DNA of 64,000 bases from Malus domestica (taxonomy: Eukaryota > Streptophyta > Magnoliopsida > Rosales > Rosaceae), in assembly GCF_042453785.1 (NCBI RefSeq), contig NC_091675.1:694501-758500 (forward strand), given 5' to 3'. This document shows, piece by piece, positions 60,205 through 64,000 of the stretch. The stretch's first letter is position 1. Every line of letters begins with the position of its first letter. The notes below the pieces were generated by a model, which saw only the letters and a list, made by a program, of their open reading frames with translations, was not told the DNA's origin and made no database searches. A program made the position numbers and the translations under genes.

Positions 60205-62651
60205 TCACGACTCCATAGCCTTGTAAATGACTACGAAACATGGGCGGATGGCCCTCGGATTATAAACAACAAGTTCCTCGAGATTGGAATACATTCCGGC
60301 GAATCCGGCTACAGAATCGTAGGAGCCAGCAGCTGCCGACAGTTGGGACAAGCCATCCTCCTCCGGCGGCTCACCGTCTGCAATGCGCCGCACCCTGCCA
60401 GCAATGACACGGCACACCAGCATTGCCCTGCGGCCGTCCGTACAATTCAACGAATCATGGGCCCTACCGCTGCTGGCAGTGGTCCGCACTCCCTTGCTCC
60501 CACCTTGATCACCTCCCGCCCCGGCTTTGCCTTGAAAACCGTGACGGATGACCGTGCACACTCCGCAGCCCGGTACGGAGCCACAAAGGCTGGACGAGCC
60601 ACGTGCGCCGAGCGTGCAAGAGATGCTGGCGCAGTGGAACCGCAGCAGCTCGTTCCCGTCTGCCGCGCACCTGGGGTCCTTTCGCGTGCTGCTCAGCGCA
60701 CGGTTCTTCACTGCGTCCCTGCAGTCTTCGAACCGTTGGATCGTGCGCTGCGTGTTTTGAACCTTTAGTATCCGTTCGATCTTGCAGAACGGGATGTCTT
60801 TCTTGAGCCAGCTGGATTTGAAGATTATTTCCACGATGTTTCGGCCGGAATCTTCTACCCCCAGCTCCGATACTATACCGTTAACAAATTAAAAAATTAT
60901 TATTTTTGCATCCCATTTTTATATTAAGCAATCCTTTTCAAATATAGTAAAACGGTTAACTGCATTTTACAGTCATAACGTTTTAATGTTTGCATTTTAC
61001 CCTACATGATATTTCAATTGTTCCAATTTAACTTCTTGGTCAATTTCTTTGTCTAATTAGACATTAAATGATGATGTGCATATACTCACATTTTTAGCAT
61101 ACGTTGATCGTCAATTTCATAAAAAAATTAAAAAGTAAAAGTACTAAACATTAAAATTGAGTGCTTAAAATATGAACCAAATATATGTCACATTTAATTA
61201 AACAGTAAAATTAACGGAGGTTAAATTGTTTTTAACACGTTGAAAAATCTATCTTGTCAGTGGGATCGTGAACTCTTGATGATTGAGTTTTGACATGGCA
61301 AGTGGGTTATATAATGTTAAGAAAAGCTACATGGAACGAACGAGTTACTATTCACATGACGTTTAATCTAATAATAATACAACGTTATATACTGTTTAGA
61401 ACATTGTCTTGTTGAGAGAGAAACTACAGTAACGGGGAAACAAATAAGATCGTGTCCCTATTATTTAAGACAGGCCACCTTACGAATCAGGATCATTTAA
61501 TTGGTAGTGCATGGACAGCTGTAGCTTTGTACTCTTGGAAGTTGACTGCCTTTATAATTAGTTATATGCTAGATGCAAGAGTTACTGTGCACAATTTTTT
61601 ACTCATGCACGAAGAAAAATATTATCTTTTGATTTTTTTTTTCTCAACTTTTATCAACAAGATTATATTCTAAATCAATATTAAAAAAGGGGGCTACCAA
61701 TAAAATATGAAAAACTATATATAGAGACAAAGTTGCGTGCACTTTATCACATATATAAGGTAATATAAACTCACTATTTCTACATAAGAAAATAGTTAAC
61801 ATATGATGGATAATTGAAAGGATAAATCATGGAGAAAAATAATTTTGCCTATAAAATAAATAAAGCATGAAATAATTAAAGGAAATTAACTCAGCATGAA
61901 AATGATTAATTTCGTGAAAAATAGATTATGTAGTACCAGCATGGCGAATTGCTTGGTGATGCTCCAAACTCTCAATCTTTGGGAAGATCTCTCCACACTG
62001 AGAGCAAGCACAAATAGTAGACCTAGGAACTGGGCACCTGTAAAAATATAAAATTATATCATTTTTTTTCCTTCTCTAAGTGGTATTTTAGACTATATTT
62101 ATAAACAAAAAATGTATTTATATCTACCTGCTAGGGTCAACGATCATGTGGCACTCGTAACACCCAGAGAGCTTCCGGAATTGCATTCCTCTGGACGATG
62201 ATGGCGTATGATAAGCAGCAGAGGAACCAGAACCGTTGGATCTAGCTGACCGAGTCGCAGGTTTCCTAGACAGCAACCCGGTTTCCTGACCCAGCGTGCT
62301 ACTCTCGGGCGACGAGTTGTCACCTCTGTGAACGACCCTAGTGTTGCCATGAACGACATCTCTGAAGCTGCATATGGAGCTGCAGGACAACCCCAGCTTC
62401 GAGTAGCCTCCACTTTGGCCGGCTGCAGCGCCACCGACAATATTATTTTTTGATGGGTCGTGTACTCTCGACCCTTCGATCTGTTTGCAGGTCAGGAGGT
62501 TCTTGATGTGGTCCCATGAGGAGGAGGACGGTGGTGGTGGTTTTTGTTGCTTTTTGTTGTTGGAAGACGGCTGCTTTTGCCTGGGGTTTGGTGGTGGCGT
62601 TGCCTTCTTCTTGGGCTCTGTGGCCTCTGGTGCAAAAGTGAAGAGAGCCAT
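60205..62651 (-). CDS. C2H2 zinc finger fused to a degenerate PARP-like domain
   Basis: Three minus-strand exons: 62128-62651, 61937-62037 and 60205-60872. GT-AG borders and phases agree, giving 430 residues. The N-terminal 140 residues are low-complexity (Pro/Lys/Ser). Then SGCYECHMIVDP leads into a C2H2 finger, CSQCGEIFPKIESLEHHQAI followed by RH. After VSELGVEDSGRNIVEIIFKS comes a region with PARP-like pattern: RILKVQNTQRTIQRFEDCRD, LLRFHCAS, CGVCTVIRHGFQGK, and GVRTTASSGRAHDS, then RRAMLVCRVIAGRV. In active PARPs the matching blocks are HGT and GIYF..SSGKSHDY; here they read HCA and GVRT, so ADP-ribosyl transfer is doubtful. This is inferred from motif order. A nuclear role is likely. Intron 2 is long (1,064 bp). 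Confidence 0.85.
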
Positions 62652-64000
62652 AGAAAAAAGGCAGATCGCTGAGAAATTAAAGAAGTGATATTGATATTTT
62701 CATATTTATGTTTTTTTGGTATGAGAGAGAAGAAAGAGAGAGTGGGTAAAGGAGATTTGTGTAGTGGAAGATGGTTCCTAGATTGGTAATTAACTAAAGG
62801 CAAAAGCGCACATGAGGGAAACTTCTATATATGGTAATATTAGTGAGATTAAATTTGTAAATTAAATAACATGAAAGTCGATAATTGGATTATTGACTTA
62901 AGTGTTGATAAATGTGCTCATTCCTATTGATGATGCAATATTTAGTTTGCAAATTTTGTTTACAAATTTAATCTTCATAACATTACTATGTGTAATAACA
63001 TTGTCACATAGTTTTATTAGTTTTTGTGCTATATAATGTGAGTAGATGATAGAATAAACATATCTTATTTTTAAGATATATATTAATTAAAAAGATATAC
63101 ATGTATATTATAATTTAAGTAAAATAATAACATCGTATAATAATTTGAATGAAATAATAACACCACGTAACGATTCATATAAAAGAACTCATGATTTAGC
63201 AAAATTTATCATAACGTTTGCATCCGGTTCTGAATTACCTTCTATGCTTAAGTACAAATAAAGAAGTAGAACCTTTGATGAGAAGAAGGTTGACCTTGTC
63301 ATCGAGTCGGTTCAATCAACGGTTGATTGAGGGCTACTTGAGTGCGATGGGCCAGAAGATGCAAGGGAAGGATAAAATAACATGTTAATGTGCGATGTAG
63401 TTAGACGGCTTGTCGCGGATGTGCTTTGTATGCTGTCTTATTGGAGCCTTTCTCTTGTGCTTTATTGGTCCTTTTGTTATTCTCTTCAACTCACGTTCTT
63501 TAAATTGTTTTTGCACTCAAAGTTGAAAGTTTTGTTTGGATCGGCCAGTTTTGGGAATGAAAAAGTTGAAACTATCAAACGAGGAGAGAAACTTGTACAT
63601 GGAGCTTATCTCATTTATAAGAGATGAATATAGGATACAGAAGATAAATTAAGAGATGAATATAGGATACAGAAGATAAATATAGTTCTGATTATATGAA
63701 AAAATCTCTTGGACCGACGATACTTTTTGTTTATTTAAGCATGCACTCATGGACCTCATTGTAACTGAGCAAAATAGAGGTATGTAGTTTGTTACCAAAC
63801 TTTAATTTATTGTGGCCAAAGTTTTTCTTCTCACTCGACGAGGAATCAACAACAGAAAACGGTGAATGAAAAAAATTGACAAAATTTTTCTGATACAAGA
63901 TTTGTGAAGCATGAAACATGTACAATTCATTTGTACAATATCAACAAGTCTTACGAATGAAGATGAATTCATTTACAAGTGAGGATGTGTATCTATGTAT
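62652..64000. other. Upstream region of the zinc-finger/PARP-like gene
   Basis: A TATATA motif near 62824-62830 could be its minus-strand TATA box. Further out nothing is recognised; the 81-codon frame at 63382-63627 lacks likeness. A 31-bp direct repeat (about 63622-63690, GATGAATATAGGATACAGAA) lies near the end. Confidence 0.45.
63622..63690. repeat. Short tandem duplication, two copies
   Basis: AGAGATGAATATAGGATACA and the following AGATAAAT occur twice in direct succession. Confidence 0.8.

Noticed and set aside
60343-60768. Plus-strand open frame of 141 codons
   Set aside because: GC-rich shadow of the PARP-like exon on the opposite strand.
63382-63627. 81-codon hydrophobic open frame
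   Set aside because: No family likeness and it ends in a local tandem duplication; not enough to call a gene.

Overview
The window looks like nuclear DNA of a eudicot plant, most likely a rosid. Reasons: GT-AG split genes with short exons, plant-only families (GASA/snakin peptides, GH100 neutral invertase, WEB, F-box/FBD), AT-rich spacers, TGGGCC promoter motifs and typical plant transposons. A Rosaceae source (apple or pear type) is my impression from the repeat style, not something I can prove here. Nothing bacterial, organellar or CRISPR-like was seen.

Layout. 0-7 kb: a Copia gag remnant, then a host gene for a Lys/Glu-rich protein whose exons lie on both sides of a Ty3/Gypsy chromovirus. 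7.8-10.4 kb: a small membrane-protein gene (+) and a four-exon coiled-coil gene (-). 11.6-13.8 kb: a solo LTR with perfect 5-bp target duplications and an internal row of five hairpins. 14.4-16.8 kb: a complete neutral/alkaline invertase gene. 16.4-32 kb: two diverged copies of a segment. The first holds the last invertase exon and an F-box gene; the second keeps an orphan invertase exon and an F-box scrap. Both are peppered with TIR transposons. 30.2-39.3 kb: a younger tandem duplication, each unit carrying two three-exon GASA peptide genes, so four GASA genes in all. 41.9-45.9 kb: an 11-exon gene for a Gln-rich protein I do not recognise. 47.1-48.6 kb: AP-2 sigma adaptin (-). 49.5-51.9 kb: plastid-type hexokinase (-). 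53.3-54.9 kb: WEB-family coiled-coil gene. 55.9-56.4 kb: small josephin-like-family gene (-). 58.0-59.3 kb: a hAT element nested in a Harbinger MITE. 60.2-62.7 kb: a gene joining a C2H2 finger to a degenerate PARP-like domain (-).

The genes do not form one pathway. Invertase and hexokinase act at neighbouring steps of sucrose use, but they are 33 kb apart and in different compartments, so I read no functional cluster. The only true cluster is the GASA array. Exon structures were assembled by hand from GT-AG sites, reading phase and family likeness. Every multi-exon gene given with exon coordinates here closes in frame with a total length divisible by three, except the Lys/Glu-rich gene at 1.2-6.9 kb, whose ends are unresolved.
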